Of a stretch of 64,000 nucleotides of DNA, positions 1 through 13,600 are shown in pieces. The position numbers and the translations under genes are program-made. The notes below the pieces were generated by a model. It was not told the origin of the DNA. It did not search any database and saw only the letters and a program-made list of their open reading frames with translations. The first letter of the stretch is position 1. Each line of letters begins with the position of its first letter. Source of the stretch: Diphasiastrum complanatum (taxonomy: Eukaryota; Streptophyta; Lycopodiopsida; Lycopodiales; Lycopodiaceae). The DNA is taken from NCBI GenBank assembly GCA_029204225.1, contig CM055101.1:35581648-35645647 (forward strand), given 5' to 3'.

Positions 1-288
1 TGACACTTTTTTATTATTCCCTCCAATTATACACCAAACAAGAACATTATATGTAAAATTAGAGAGTGAAGTTGCTCATTGCTTCCCCATGGTAACAGAA
101 AATGCCCATCATAAACTCTATCCAGGGTAGTTAAAAAAGGAAGAAGTATTTTCACGTATAGCAATCTTCACAGAAATTTTCAATGTATCAGATGGACATT
201 TTGAGGTCATTGCTTAGTAACAATTAACTGCGGTTTAATAATATGGAACAGATAGTTCATGTGCACCTATACATCAACAAGTCGACAA

Positions 289-535
289 GGCTACAAAAAA
301 TACAAGGAAATTTGCACATTGATTTCAATGCATCAAAAATTGTAAGTAAAACATGAGAATTGGTGGACAAAACACCCATTTGCATTTAAAAATTGCTCTC
401 ATGCATAAAGTCAAATAAGGCTACACAAAATGCTAGGAGATTTGCACAAAAATTTCCATGCATAACAAATTGTAAGTAAAACATGAGAATTGGTGGATAA
501 AACACCCTATTAGCATTTGAAAAATTACTCTCTCG
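289..535. repeat. Diverged tandem pair, period about 129 bp
   Basis: Two copies starting near 290 and 419 share GGCTACA, then TTTGCACA, and a well conserved core reading TTGTAAGTAAAACATGAGAA. The second copy ends inside the last exon of the left gene, so its edge overlaps coding sequence and the rest lies downstream of the stop. Confidence 0.6.
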
Positions 536-1501
536 TAGCCAACTCAAGAACCTCCATCAATGCAATGCAGGCTTTTGAAATGACCATCATAGCCACATTA
601 CCAGGAGCTGCTACATTAAGTAATCTGTAAGTAATTGACATGACATTCAGAATCAATCACACCAATTACATGCTGGTCCCACTATGATACATGAAGTTTA
701 GGTGAACATGCAATATAAGAACAGCATTTGTTAAACTGTCATTGTGCATCAAGAGTACGAGAGATACCAACTAGCCAGGGTGCAAAGGACATGTGAACTT
801 GACCCAAAGTACATATGCTGCGTTGTGCATTATAAAATCTTATGCACCAGATGGATATCTTACTCTAATATGAATACATGCACATTTCTACCATGGATCT
901 GCATTAGTGAGCAGATTTTCTAAGAGCTATAGTGATATACAATGTTGGAATCCTACCAGCAGTAAATTTTAAATAGATATCTTACTGAAACAAACGTACA
1001 TTCATCCCTATCACAAAACGGCCCCTCACTGAGTAAAGAAAGTAATGATTGTGAGATGTTTTGATACCGTCAACAAAGATCATTTCTGCTAAATGTTTTG
1101 ATGCCATCACTGCAACAAAGTCATTTTCAGACAATAAAGTCAACTGTTTACACCATATCTGTTACAAGACAAAATTATTTTAACTTGCATGACAAATGGA
1201 TTAGAAATTCTTGCCTTTTCTCTATCCAACTCACAGGTAGGATCTTTAAACACAGCATCATATGAGATTGTGTGATTATTAAATAGACCTAATGTCTTTT
1301 GATCTTCCTCTACATTTTCCAACATGCATGACAATTGCATTTTTTCTAAAAAGGATGTTGTCAAGTCATCATGCATTGTTAATATGGTGACAAATGTTGC
1401 TATATATGGTGCGTGATATAAAGAAAAGTGTTTTCCTTCAAGATCTTGAAAGAAATTCATTCCATATCTTCCCATCACAATGTATCCTCCCAAATACTTG
1501 G
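525..1501 (-). CDS. 3' exons of an unrecognised plant gene (three exons)
   Basis: Three minus-strand exons join in phase: 1501-1166, 1109-986 and 624-525. Acceptors follow AAACAG, TTGCAG and TTACAG; donors are GTAACA and GTAAGA. The stop TAA is at 525-527. Joined, they give about 186 residues that run open across both junctions, which is the main evidence for coding. The protein starts KYLGGYIVMGRYGMNFFQ and ends ALMEVLELATRE; the last exon looks helical. I do not recognise the family. The two exons at 5752-6077 on the same strand may belong to the same gene, with a 4.2 kb intron between. An alternative donor for the first exon at 1184 (GTTAAA) is weaker and breaks phase with the next exon. 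No signal peptide or membrane segment is visible in this part. Seen: open frames and splice sites. Inferred: that they form one gene. Confidence 0.55.
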
Positions 1502-2469
1502 CTGTTTAAATCATGAAAACTTGGTAAACTAGGAAAACAAGAGTTGTGTGCATCATGCACATGCTTATCTTGAATAGTTTTAGGAAAATTATATAATTTA
1601 CAACCTGGTCAAAATTTTGGTGGTAACTAATTCTTCCTACCTAGGATCTTTCTAGTTTGTTGCACTCATCACGTATTAGGCAAAGCTCATCAATGATTCT
1701 TAGGTGAGTATGTTGGATGTAGTTTCACGCAGTGATCCAATGAGAAAAGTTGGCATTCACAATTAAGAAGTTCATTATGCTTGAAAATCATAGGATGTGC
1801 GTCTCATTCTAGACCCTTAAGCAATCAAGAGTAGCTTATTATACTTGTCGATTCAAGGAGGGATGTATAGGCCAGGCCTAACTACTTGAAAATACTTCAA
1901 TACTAGTTCAAAGCTTTTCTTCGTGCCATTCTTGGCACATTTTCTTCTTTTTCTTAGGATCTTTGTTAATTTCACTAGAGTTTGGTGTCAACTGTGCCTA
2001 GGTGCTAGTACCTTCAAAATTGTGTATGATCGATCATTTCCCCTTGTCTCAACGAAAGAAATTTCAATCAAGCTTGATTACTCAAATTAGTAATCTTGTG
2101 AGCTTGGATCATTCAAGCTAACAATTGTAGAGTAATACAGTTGACTTGGTTTATTCTATGGTATTTTTCAATCTTTTTTTTTTTTGCACTCTATTTTCAT
2201 CATTGTTTGAAAACTATCTTGTGACCTCCTCGTAATCATTTTGGTTGTAGATTGCTTAATTGAAGTTGGCTTTTTGGTGCAAAATGTTCATAAAGCCCAA
2301 AAAAACTCTCCCAATTTCAAAAAATGATCAAGTTTGAATGAAGTTGACATAATGCAATCAAAGTCCATATAAGAGACAAAATTTATAGATGTCCAAATCT
2401 AGAAATATCATGATGGCAATCATCTAGAGAATTCTAGATTGATTTGCATCAACTTTTGCTTGGAATCAT

Positions 2470-2665
2470 GATTTGGTTGAAGGCTTGATCATGTCAAGGG
2501 ATGTGTCACCCTAGTTCCTAGTTGTCAAGGTGAGGGTATAGTATAGGATTAACCAAGTAAGGTGTGTGATTTGGTTGAAGGCTTGATCATGTCAAGGGAT
2601 GTGTCACCCTAGTTCCTAGTTGTCAAGGTGAGGGTATAGTATAGGATTAACCAAGTAAGGTGTGT
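2470..2665. repeat. Perfect 98 bp tandem duplication
   Basis: Units 2470-2567 and 2568-2665 both start GATTTGGTTGAAGGCTTGAT and end GGTGTGT. I saw no mismatch between them, so the duplication is recent or an assembly artefact. Confidence 0.9.
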
Positions 2666-5134
2666 TGCATGTTGTCTATGCCCATTGCTTGATTGTGTCA
2701 AGGGAATTGTTAATAAGGGATTATAAACAAAAAACTAAATACAAGCTCTACTAGGAAGGTGGTCATGTATTGAAATTTATCCAAATCAAGCAAGTACTTT
2801 ATTGGCTCAGTAGTAGTTACACTTCATGCCTAAACATTAATAAGTCACCCTATCAATATTCCCACCACTTTCACACGTGTAAGGACAGCCAAATGTGATT
2901 GATCTTCTAAGGAGTGTGTGATTACACATGAAACTATCTCTTGATTGTAGCTACCAATCTATCTTGACAATCTTCAAGGCAAGAGCACACAAGCATGCAT
3001 CTACCCACCAAAGAGCTATCAAAAGCTATCATTCACATATTGAGAAGTCACTTGATAAATAACTAAGTACAAAAACAGCTTGCTCTTGGATAGAGAGAGA
3101 AAATAGAGCACACACAAAACATAGAAAAAATTCTAAGTATTGAAAGCCAAAACTCTCATCAATTCAATTACCATCATTCTCAATATTATGTACAAAGGAG
3201 ATCTCACTACCATATAGCCCTAGCTTGTGTTCTTGCATGTGGTAATGCTCACAAATGATCTTAAAGTGATTGGCCTTGTGATCTACACCTCTAAGTTGGA
3301 TTAGCCAAGTTGGATTATTGGTGCTTCTATGGATGCCTTGAGGAATCTCTATGTTGGTATGAGCATTCTTGTTGTCTCCAATTGATGAAATGCAAACATG
3401 GTGATATTCTTACATTCTTATGGTATGCATGGTCGAATAGATTGGCTACGGTAGGAGATGTGCATTGTATGTGATGTTGCTAGCTTGTTCATCTGATTGG
3501 CATGGCTTACTTTCTAGGTATAGGGGACAATAGTCCTTTCCTAGGTATTTCACAATTGTGTTCGTCATCCATGTGAAGGTGCCAGGTAGTCATTGATGCT
3601 TTTTTTGGTGCCCCTAGAGCATTGGTATAGTGCTATTGTCTATTAGCCATAGTTGTCCTATGGGGTTGAAGTCTTGGCGATCATACAGATACCTTTATGT
3701 GATATTATTGGGCCATATGCGTGAGTGGCTTGGTACATCACATTGGTAGTAGCGTTGTAGGAGAATATCATGATGTTTTTATTTGGCGTTCTTCGGTCAA
3801 TTGTGCTCCTTAACAAAGCTCCATGTTTTCATTCAATGGATGACACTCTTCATGTCATACATCATGTAGTAGCTTGTTAGCATATTTGCTTTTTGTGGCT
3901 TGTCCATGACATCAACTTTATTTAATGACATCTCCAACATATGCATTTTCAAAAGTATATTATATTTAGTTCTCATTTTAGTTTATGTTTCTCATAATAG
4001 CCCCATTGAGGGAAATTTTTTTGTTTGTGAGAGGATACAAACATATGAAGATGCACTATAACGACACATTTTAAACGCACCTAGCATTGGGCAAACTATT
4101 TCCCTCCATAAGTGATGCCTCACTTATTATTCGGATTGTGCATTAGTGCCTCTTGTAAGTCTCTTTGATAGTTCCCAAGAGACTATAGATAAATTATGGA
4201 CACTCAACATATAGCTTTTGATTTTTGAGATTGTAGGGCTCTTCAACTAATTTGCTTTTAGGGCTTTGACTATAGTTAGCTGGTTAAGGTCTCATTCTCT
4301 AATGGAATTAACCACTTCACCAACTAAAAATGGCCATGCGCGACCACCCATAAATAAAAATTATGTCTAGACCGGGTAAGTTTAAGTCTCCTTGAGATTG
4401 AAATTGGTCTAGTGTTGATCACATTGAAGAGTAGTTGATCGATGTTGTTGCTAGTGTTGCAAAAGGACGAGGTGGCATTCACACATATGTGTATAGTCAT
4501 AACATATATAACTTGTGCCACCTCAAGTGATTGGAGTTGTGCTACCTACACTAATGAGCCGGACAATATTCATATTTTTGCAAGAGATGACATCAAAACC
4601 AACAGATCCATTACATAGTTTCTTCAACATTTCTACAATATGTGGGATAGGAGCCAAGCACTATGCTTATTTGCTAAGAAAGTTTTTGTGATAGACATTG
4701 CATCAATTTTATGAGTGCATTTGGAAGGGGAGCTCAAAGATGGATTCACATTGCTACAAGAATCTCTTGATTAAGTTCCTTGAACCGTGCAATGATATGT
4801 GGACCATAAGGATGCTAATAGTGTTGTCTCACTAGTGCAAGTAAATTTACAAGATTTTTGAAAGTTTATTTTAGTAGAAACTAGAGATTGTGAGATGTAC
4901 AAAATGTGTATAGATAGAAAAGAACATTGAGAATATGCTCTTAAAACCCTCTTTGGTCTAATGGTTTTGCAATTTTTTTACTTGGTTATGTCTATCACAA
5001 AATACATAATAAACAACACATCAAAGAACACTTTCTTGAAAATCATGTCACCTAGTGGCTTTAAAGAGGTCAAACTTGGTTATCTATATCATACCACAAA
5101 ATAATTGCACAATGAGGCTAATATGCTTATCTGC

Positions 5135-5296
<162 letters not shown>

Positions 5297-5751
5297 CTTA
5301 TGCCTAAGGCCCCAAATCCCTACGCACTAACATGTAGAGACCTTCCCCTGAAAATAAATCTTCCATATCTAAAAGTTATCCACTTTCCCCTATCCTCGGC
5401 CCTTGAAATGCCTCTTTCCTTTCTTCCACTTGGAAGTATTTACATCATTTCAGCTTTGTCTCCTTTATTGGATATGATCCAAAAGTTATGTTCCATTTTG
5501 TATGTTTTATCCCTTGCTGCTTTTTGCTATTGGAATTGGGCCACCTTGGGAATCTCGGTCCTTGGGGTGGTCTTTGGATGCATTGGAGTCATTGGCGTTT
5601 TGGTGTCCATCTTGTAGCACTTCTTGTTGGTGATCTGAAGGTGGACAAAAAGTTCAGGCGTCCTCTTTTGCATGGGAAAAAATCGAAGAGGGTGATCTTT
5701 TATCTTTGGTTACTCCAACAATGATATGAGACCATCAAGGTTGTTTCGTAC

Positions 5752-6077
5752 AAATTTGAAAGCATCAATAACAAAGATGAGCGCAATTTCCTTGCCAGAA
5801 GACTATTACTAAGTAGAGCAATAGACGTAATTTCTGGTGCAAGCCTGACAAGTTTTGAGAAAATGTAAGAGTTGTAAATACGACTAGCTTCCTTCTGTCA
5901 TTGCCATCATACAGCTCCTGACATCTGAAGAAAAAGGAATAGTTATACAAGAAACAATAATAGATATGCTATGTCAAGGGAATAAAGACACGAGATAAAT
6001 TAAGTAATGTTACCAAAGACTGGAGCAACCTTTTTATAAAATCTTCAAGACTTTTGATCAAGAATGGCCGGCCATCT
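5752..6077 (-). CDS. Two internal exons of an unrecognised gene
   Basis: Exon 6077-6014 (after acceptor CTCAG, donor GTAACA) reads DGRPFLIKSLEDFIKRLLQ and ends in phase 0. Exon 5894-5752 (after acceptor GACAG, donor near 5751) begins in phase 0 with KEASRIYNSYIFSKLVRLAP and stays open. The match of phase and the amphipathic helical composition support real exons, probably of an ARM/HEAT-like helical protein. The downstream donor is unsure: GTACGA at 5751 leaves phase 2, while a donor near 5718 would leave phase 1 and join the exon at 1501. No upstream exon or start codon was found between 6.1 kb and the hAT remnant, so the gene may be truncated at its 5' end. Confidence 0.45.
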
Positions 6078-6809
6078 CTGAGCATTGTTCAATGTGTGAT
6101 CAGCACAGTGGCAGCGACGAGGCAGTGGTGTTTCTCTCCAAAAAGGTTTTAGGTAAGTTTTGGCTTCACATCTTGGAAGCTCATGGAATGAGCTGAAGGC
6201 AACGTAATGAAATGGTTTTTAGTTTCAATTCATCTGTATTGAACCCCACAGACATGCTCATGCTGTTAGTTTTCCCCATGATTGCTTGTAGCAAAAGATA
6301 TGAATCTCATGCCCCTTTTCCATGTGTTTTGGCTCTTTTTGTAAATTGTCATGTAGTCATCCGATTGAGGTGCAGATTGAGGCTAAACTGTGTTTCTTCA
6401 TGCCCACAAACATGCTTGTGCTATTAGTTTCAGTTGTTATCGCTTGTAGAGAAAGTTTTCATTGGCATGCCCAAATCACGTGTTTTTTTAGGGTTTACGG
6501 TTTAGGGGTCTTGTAGGCATGCGATTGAGTTGCAGTCTGAAGTTGCACTGTGTTTCTTCATTCCCATAGGAATGCCTAGGATGCTTGTTTTAATGAGTTC
6601 AAGGTCCTGGACACGTTTTGCATCTTGAACCTGTTGTCGATGCAACAAAATGGCAGTCTTTTTTCGATGTTGGGTTTAGGGTTGTTATAAGCAGTTGAAA
6701 GTTGTGAATTCATATGTGGAATCCGAATGTTGTTGCTACCAACGAAATGTATTGACACGTGATTTTTGTTTCGTCTTTTGCAGGTCTGATACATTGACAA
6801 ATTCACACG
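6078..6809. repeat. Non-coding stretch with 160 bp tandem repeat
   Basis: Two diverged units of about 160 bp lie at 6250-6410 and 6411-6575. Both carry GTGTTTCTTCAT, a GATTGAG-TGCAG block and GCTTGTAG. The rest has no supported coding sequence. A GTCTTTTGCAG acceptor-like site just before 6785 suggests the stretch is an upstream intron or leader of the hAT-like unit that follows. Confidence 0.5.
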
Positions 6810-9330
6810 ATGCCGATCCTTGGTAGAGGCATTTGGTCAGAGGTTGAGTTGACAGAGGGGGATGTGGCTACGCACCAGGGATCTGGAGATGCCTACATTG
6901 TGGAGGGGTTTTACCAGGGTCAGGACCCACTTGCTACAGCTCACCAGGCCAAATGGGCATATCCATTTGCCCTCGCATATAAGATGCAGAGGTGGGGAGA
7001 TTGATGGACACAGACGTGCCGGACGGTACGTCTCTTGAGCCATTGAGACCATCTCAAAGCTCTATTCACAGGTCAGTGGCAGGAGCAGGGACTACAGCAG
7101 GTCCAGTGTAGGTGCAGGGCCTGGAGCAGATGCAAAGGCAGGGCCTAGTCACACGGGGGGGGTGTTCCTAGAGCTACCAATACACATGCAGCCTCTCGTC
7201 CTGTTGTTCCTTCAGCAACAGGTCCCTCTCATCCATCGTCGTCATCAGCTGCTGATGCACCACTTACAAAGCCAGATCTTGCCTCCAATTTTCATTTGTT
7301 CTAGGCCCCTAACCTCTTTAAGCTTCTAACGGATTTTTGTTTAATGTTTTTCTTGCAGCTCACCTCTCAGGCCATGCGCGTGGTAAACTTCGTCACCAAG
7401 AAGAAGCGCGTGCTGGCATTGTTCTGTACCTTCTCGCGGCTGGACCTGAAGAAGCCAGCACCCACTCGCTTTGCCTACCTTTTCCTGGTTCTCAAGGGAC
7501 TATGCGTCTTATGAGATCATTTGCAAAGGATGGCATCCAGTGAGGGATTTGATGAGTTCATGAATCGCACGACAGAGGCAATGTATTTCCAGGCCATAGG
7601 CTTTAGAGAGGACTTCTAAACAGGGTCGGGTGAGCTTGCAGAGATTCTTCGACCTATCTTCTATATGTTGCGCCTAGTAGAACGAGAGGGGTGCACTCTC
7701 GGTCTCATATACGAGTTCATGGACCGCATCGGCGAGGCGCTTCAGAGATTTGACTTGGACAATGATAGGTATTACTCCTCCCACTTTCTTTTCAGTTTCA
7801 CTTTGCTTTCGTGCTTTCAAAGATGACTAACCATTTGCAATGTCACATGCGCATGAAGGACGAGCTCCTCAGTGTTTGGGAGCGAGGTGGGACTTCTTCC
7901 ACAGACCCATCCATGCGATAGCCCACATGTTGCATCCATTGTGGCGCTCTGCCAAACGTCCCGGCGACATGGAGCTCCACCAAGGATGGGTGGAGTACAC
8001 TGAGCGTGCATGGCCCGGCGCAAGTATTGCAACTATTGTTGCTAGTCTACTTGTTTATATTAGCATGGGCATTAGTCTGTGGCCTGACACATGTTCTATT
8101 TCTTTTGCCAACAGGCCCGACTCTGAGGAACATAGAGCGAGATATGGTAAAGTTTGAGCGGGGCTTGTATCCTTTTAATCGAGAGCAGTGTAAGTTGAGA
8201 GATGACTAATTGGCGCCTGTGACATGGTGGAGCTTTCATGGCCGCAATACTCCTGACCTGCAGCGATTGGCAGAGAAAGTCCTCTCCTCACACACGAATG
8301 TTTGGCTTCCGCCTGTGAGCGGAACTGGAGCGAATGGGCCAGCCATCACACGAACAAGAGAAACAGACTCTCCATTGATCAGTGCAGGCAATTGGTGTTC
8401 GTGAACACCAACGGACGCATGCTGAGACGCGCACGCACACAGGGTGACCGCTTGATCGAGCTGAGTTAGTTAGTGACTTACTTGATATTGCTTGATGTAC
8501 TTGCGTTTCAAGAATACTTATCTGACAAATGGATAAGCTTGCTAACCATGCCTATTTGTTTTTGCAGGTGAACCTTGACTCCTGCATGGTACAAACGACA
8601 GCTGCTGCTCCTCGGGTACCACCTACGGAGGAGGAGCTCGAGGATGATATCTATCGTGAGCTGCACAGGCAGGCAGATGCAGAGGCACGGTCTGCGCGAC
8701 GCCACAGGAGAGCAGCTCGACATCAAGAGATAGGAGAGGAGGGAGATGATGAGTTGTCGGGGGGTGGAGAGGCATTTGGGCCTAGTTACGAGGAGGAGTG
8801 GATGGTGGAGGGGGATATAGAGGCAGAGGATGAGGGTGAGCATGAGGGGGGCGGGGGACATACAGTACTTATTCATAGACCCCGATGCTGAGACACATGA
8901 GGAGCCATCCATTCCTGCACCTAGACGTAAAGGGCGACCTAGACGTTCCAGGGGGGGGAGTGGGTTGGGGCATTGTTTGTAGAGAGGACTAGAGTATCAC
9001 AGGCGTTGAGGGCCAGGACAACCCTGCGTTTATAGGGCTTTCCTAGGGTACGAGATCACAGTTGAGAGGGCGACCTAGAGGGAGCAGCAGAGGAGGAGCA
9101 GTTGGAGCCAGCCAGGAGGGGGCAGAAGGGAGAGAGAGAGAGAGAGAGGGAGAGGGAGAGGGAGAGGTAGGGGACAGGGTGGAGGCAGAGGCAGAGGAAG
9201 AGGCAGAGGCTCACCACGACGCATGACACCCTCAGCGTCATCAACAAACTCCTTGTTTGGTAGTTCCACAGACTTCGATGACTCGGACTTTCAAATAGAG
9301 GACGAGTGTTCGTTCTCAATGTTTATGAGA
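6810..9330 (+). pseudogene. hAT-family transposase-like pseudogene, intron-containing
   Basis: Conserved hAT pieces appear in order on the plus strand but in several frames. Near 7360-7500 a block reads TKKKRVLALFCTFSRLDL then PAPTRFAYLFLVLKGL, typical of the RNase H-like core. Near 7540-7770 follow EFMNRTTEAM, LRPIFYMLR and LIYEFMDRIGEAL. Near 7900-7990 is PIHAIAHMLHPLWR. At 8210-8440 is the C-terminal dimerisation motif, with WWSFHG, LQRLAEKVLSS, then ERNWSEW, RNRLS and LVFVNTNGR in another frame. A purine-rich stretch at 9120-9215 encodes an RG-rich tail, and a final block reads SSTDFDDSDFQIEDE. Likely introns include about 7768-7840 and 8010-8113. Stops at 7001 and near 7617 and a frameshift near 8300 make it non-functional as read. 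No terminal inverted repeats or 8 bp target duplication were identified, so it could also be a decayed domesticated gene. Confidence 0.65.
9129..9210 (+). repeat. Purine (GAGAGG-type) simple repeat
   Basis: GA and GAGAGG units that would encode Arg-Gly repeats in the hAT-like C-terminal tail. Confidence 0.7.
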
Positions 9331-9480
9331 CATTGTTTATCATACATCACTGTACTTTTTTACGGCCTTGAGCCCAACATTATATATGTTCACGTTTTTA
9401 CATTGTCTTGTCGGTTTGTGTTTCGATATGGTTTTTTTCAACATGGTCTACTCCAATAGGGTGATTGTCACATTCTACAT

Positions 9481-10092
<612 letters not shown>

Positions 10093-10534
10093 TCAGAAAG
10101 CTGCTAGAGACATTCTTACGTGAGCAGTTCGAACAATTTCCTTTAGTTCTTCCTCTAGAGTGTCAAAAGCACCAGAATTCTGCATCTGTGTGTACATAGG
10201 AGCAATAATTTCTGCCAATTCGTCTACAATGAATCCTTGTCCAGAAGTTGCAGCATGACTCATAACCTCAGGACAAAGGTACAAGTTAAGCCTCACATAA
10301 TGCATAATCCTTTCAAAACATCGTTGTTGGAGATCTTCCAATAGCCATTCTTCTGCCAACTCAGCCAACTCCACCAGTTGTTGCAAGTATGTTAGCTGCT
10401 TTTGAGTACCAAGATGGCTCCATGCACAATCTCCATCAACCTCTGATAGACTTAAAAGCTTTCCACAATACAGATAATATACAACTTTTACTACTACCTC
10501 TTTCCTCCTGTGTACTTGAATAGCTTGCTCAGCA
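10093..10534 (-). CDS. ARM-BTB gene, exon 8 (second BTB end and C-terminus)
   Basis: The exon starts after CTTGATGCAG in phase 2 and ends at TGA 10093-10095. It completes the second BTB fold ([17 protein letters not shown], then [20 protein letters not shown]) and ends with a helical tail finishing VRMSLAAF. Confidence 0.9.
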
Positions 10535-10605
10535 CTGCATCAAGCAAAAGTCCCTTTTAACTATGAAGTATGTACTACACTGCACTGATATCCACAGAAT
10601 GCAGA

Positions 10606-10673
<68 letters not shown>

Positions 10674-13600
10674 CACGCATTCCTGAACGGAACAAGGCTT
10701 CAAAGAATTCGCATTGTGATGACAACACCAGCCGATGTGCATGTACATGATCTGAGGTCAGCTTGCATAATTTACATTTCTCAGCTCCCTGTTCACTGAT
10801 GCAGGTATCTGCTTGCAAAACAATGTCACTGAAAGACAAAAATGGGTTTACTAAGTGCTATGTGCAAGGAAAAGCTTGCAGACAGATACCTATCATAGAA
10901 ACATCTAGAATAATGTATTACCCTCATGCAGAATTTTTAAGAGTTATAAAGAAGCCTGTAAAAAGATGGTGGACTTAAGAATTAAACAACAGAGAGTGGT
11001 AACTGTCTTGGAAAAGAAAGGAAGATGGAAAAAATCAGATGAAGAAAAGAGGAGACTCACACAAGTTGGTAGCCCAAGTCCCCAAGAAGGGAGGCAAGAC
11101 TAAACTGAGGAATGGCAGCACCCCAAGTGGGAGTTTCACCATTTAAAAGCCCAGATAAAGTTTTCAAGCGACATCGCTTTGCCAGTAATTTAACTTCTGT
11201 GAGGTTTTTGGCATTCAGCTGCACAACTCCAGCATAAATGAACTCCAAAATATATTTCGTTGCTTCATAGGACAGCCGTGCAGAAGCCTGAACCTTGACT
11301 GGATCCCCTCTTTTCACAGCCTTATCAATAGAATACTGGGTTCTTGGATCCACAGCATTGTCATTATATTCCATACAAGCTTGCTGCAAGATTAGATCGT
11401 CATATTCATCCGATCTAGACAATTTTTGCTTCGAAGAGTCGGGCTGCAATAACAATGGTAGCAAAGAGGGGCACCTGGCCAACAACATAATTGCATGACA
11501 CTGCAGACTATTACCATTTGCAAACACAAATGTCAAATCACTCAAAACTGAATCTGTTAGCATTTTCTTTGAATTTTCTCCCAACTTGCTTGGAAAACCA
11601 TAAAGGCCTAAGCAAGCTAAACCAGATGAAGCCCACCAACGAACTCCAGCTGCAGCATCTTTGTCACCAGCTAGCTTCCATAGCAAACTGATAACTTCAC
11701 CTTCCCCATGTTGATTCTTAACCAACTGATATACACTGCCTTGCTGTACGATTCCTGTCAGTTCTTTAGCCCAAACTGAGCCTTGAAATAATCTGGCAAA
11801 AGCTGATAGCGCAGCAAAAAGTACATCATCATCTCCTTCCCATTTTTGTATGACATGTGAACAGCAACTTTTACAACTTTTACTTTCCATAATACGGCCA
11901 TGCACACCTGAAATGGGCAGTGAACTGTTTCCGAATGTTGTCCTGACATTAGCTTTATGGTGCTCCCTAATGATGATAAAAACTACATTTGCACCATTGG
12001 TATCCAAAAGCTTCCTTTTACTTTCCTGAAGATAACTTAAGGATGAAAGTGTCCATAAGCGTCTCAATGTCAACACCTTCTCTGATTTCACTTTGGAAGT
12101 TTCCTTATATCCTAAACCAAGGGCATCTAATAAAAAGGTAAACGGCTCCTCGGCATATTGCTGAAGCTGGTTATCAAGCAAAACTTTTGTCGTTGTGGAA
12201 CAATATTCTGAAGTAGATGATAAAAGTATCAGGGTCGTTTTGCACATCTGTGCTGCTTCCTGGTCACTGATATGAATGCTTATAGATTTATCTAGTTGGT
12301 CCTCCCGATATAATGAACGTGAGTGCATGTCCTTGGGAGAGGTAAGTCTCTGACCTCTTCTGATGACTGTCCTCACGACATAATTACTGTAGCACCAATT
12401 GATACATTAATACAGTTTAGCCTCTTCATATTAATCTAAGATTTAGCACATCAAAAAAAAATTTTCCTTCATATCCAACAGCATCACAATATAACTAAAC
12501 AGGTTAAACCAGGCTAATCCGAGGCTTAAAAACGCTCATATATTCCATTTATGTCTAAGGTAGCACATTGAAGAGAATCCATGGCATCTAATTCATTATA
12601 TCCAGCTCCAAAACCTGTGGCCTCTACAGTAGGCAAAGTTGAAAGCCATCTATTTGGGAGCCAGAAGAAGTTAAAGCTTTTGCTGCTGCAACATAGGTGT
12701 AGCACTTTCAAACTAGAGAAGACCTTACCTACCATGCAAACGAAGCGAGTTTATTGAAAGCATGAGCAAATTCGATGTCTTTCTTGATTAACTCCTGCGC
12801 TTCTCCTTTGCAGTGAGCACCCAGCCATCCAAATGTTTCCCAAAGAAAGATTCTAAATTGTGGATTTTGCTTTTTTGCGAATAAGGGCAACTCATTGATG
12901 GCTTGAGAATCATGGTCATGCATTGTGTCTAACTCACTCTCGAGTGAAGTGTTTCCTTCCTTAGAAACGCATGGACATAACAGTATCTGAAATATAACTT
13001 TTAAAACTCCTGCACGAACAAACTGTATGTGATGTTTTCCAGTTTGCAAGAGCAGCACACTAATAGCATCAGCAGCTTCAATAGCAAGGAGTTCCATGTC
13101 GGTAGATTGTTTCCTTCGATAGCAGATCCATGTATCTTCTAGTGCTCTAACACAACAAGAACTCACAAACTCCAGGTTTTGTTCATCAATCAATAAACTG
13201 AAGGCTGAGAAACCCTGTAACAATTGAATATAATGGTCTCAGTAATGGTAGAGTTGGCTACTCGTTCACCCTATGAGGTATTTAAAGAACATGGGTCGAT
13301 ACCAAGTGAAAATCAATTTTAATATTCAATGAGATGTTGCAGTCCATAGATGCAGAAAAAAAACATTACCCCAAGAAGAGCAAACAAGTGTAGTGCTGCA
13401 ACTCGAATGGAGCATTTCTTAGAGCTGTTCAGGCAATTTTTTATTGCCAACCAAGCATCTCTTGGGTCCTTTCTGATTAAGCCAATAACTCCTGCACAAA
13501 GAGCTGCCAAAAACATTTCGTCATTCTCAGCAAACAAAAGTTTGCAGATTCAATCCTTCATAATCTGTTGAGAGAATCGAAATATGACGATAAAATGAAA

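Noticed and set aside
289-535. CRISPR-like repeat array
   Set aside because: Only two diverged copies in plant DNA; no spacers or regular spacing.
4324-4521. 65-codon minus-strand frame
   Set aside because: No motif, no splice context, AT-rich surroundings.
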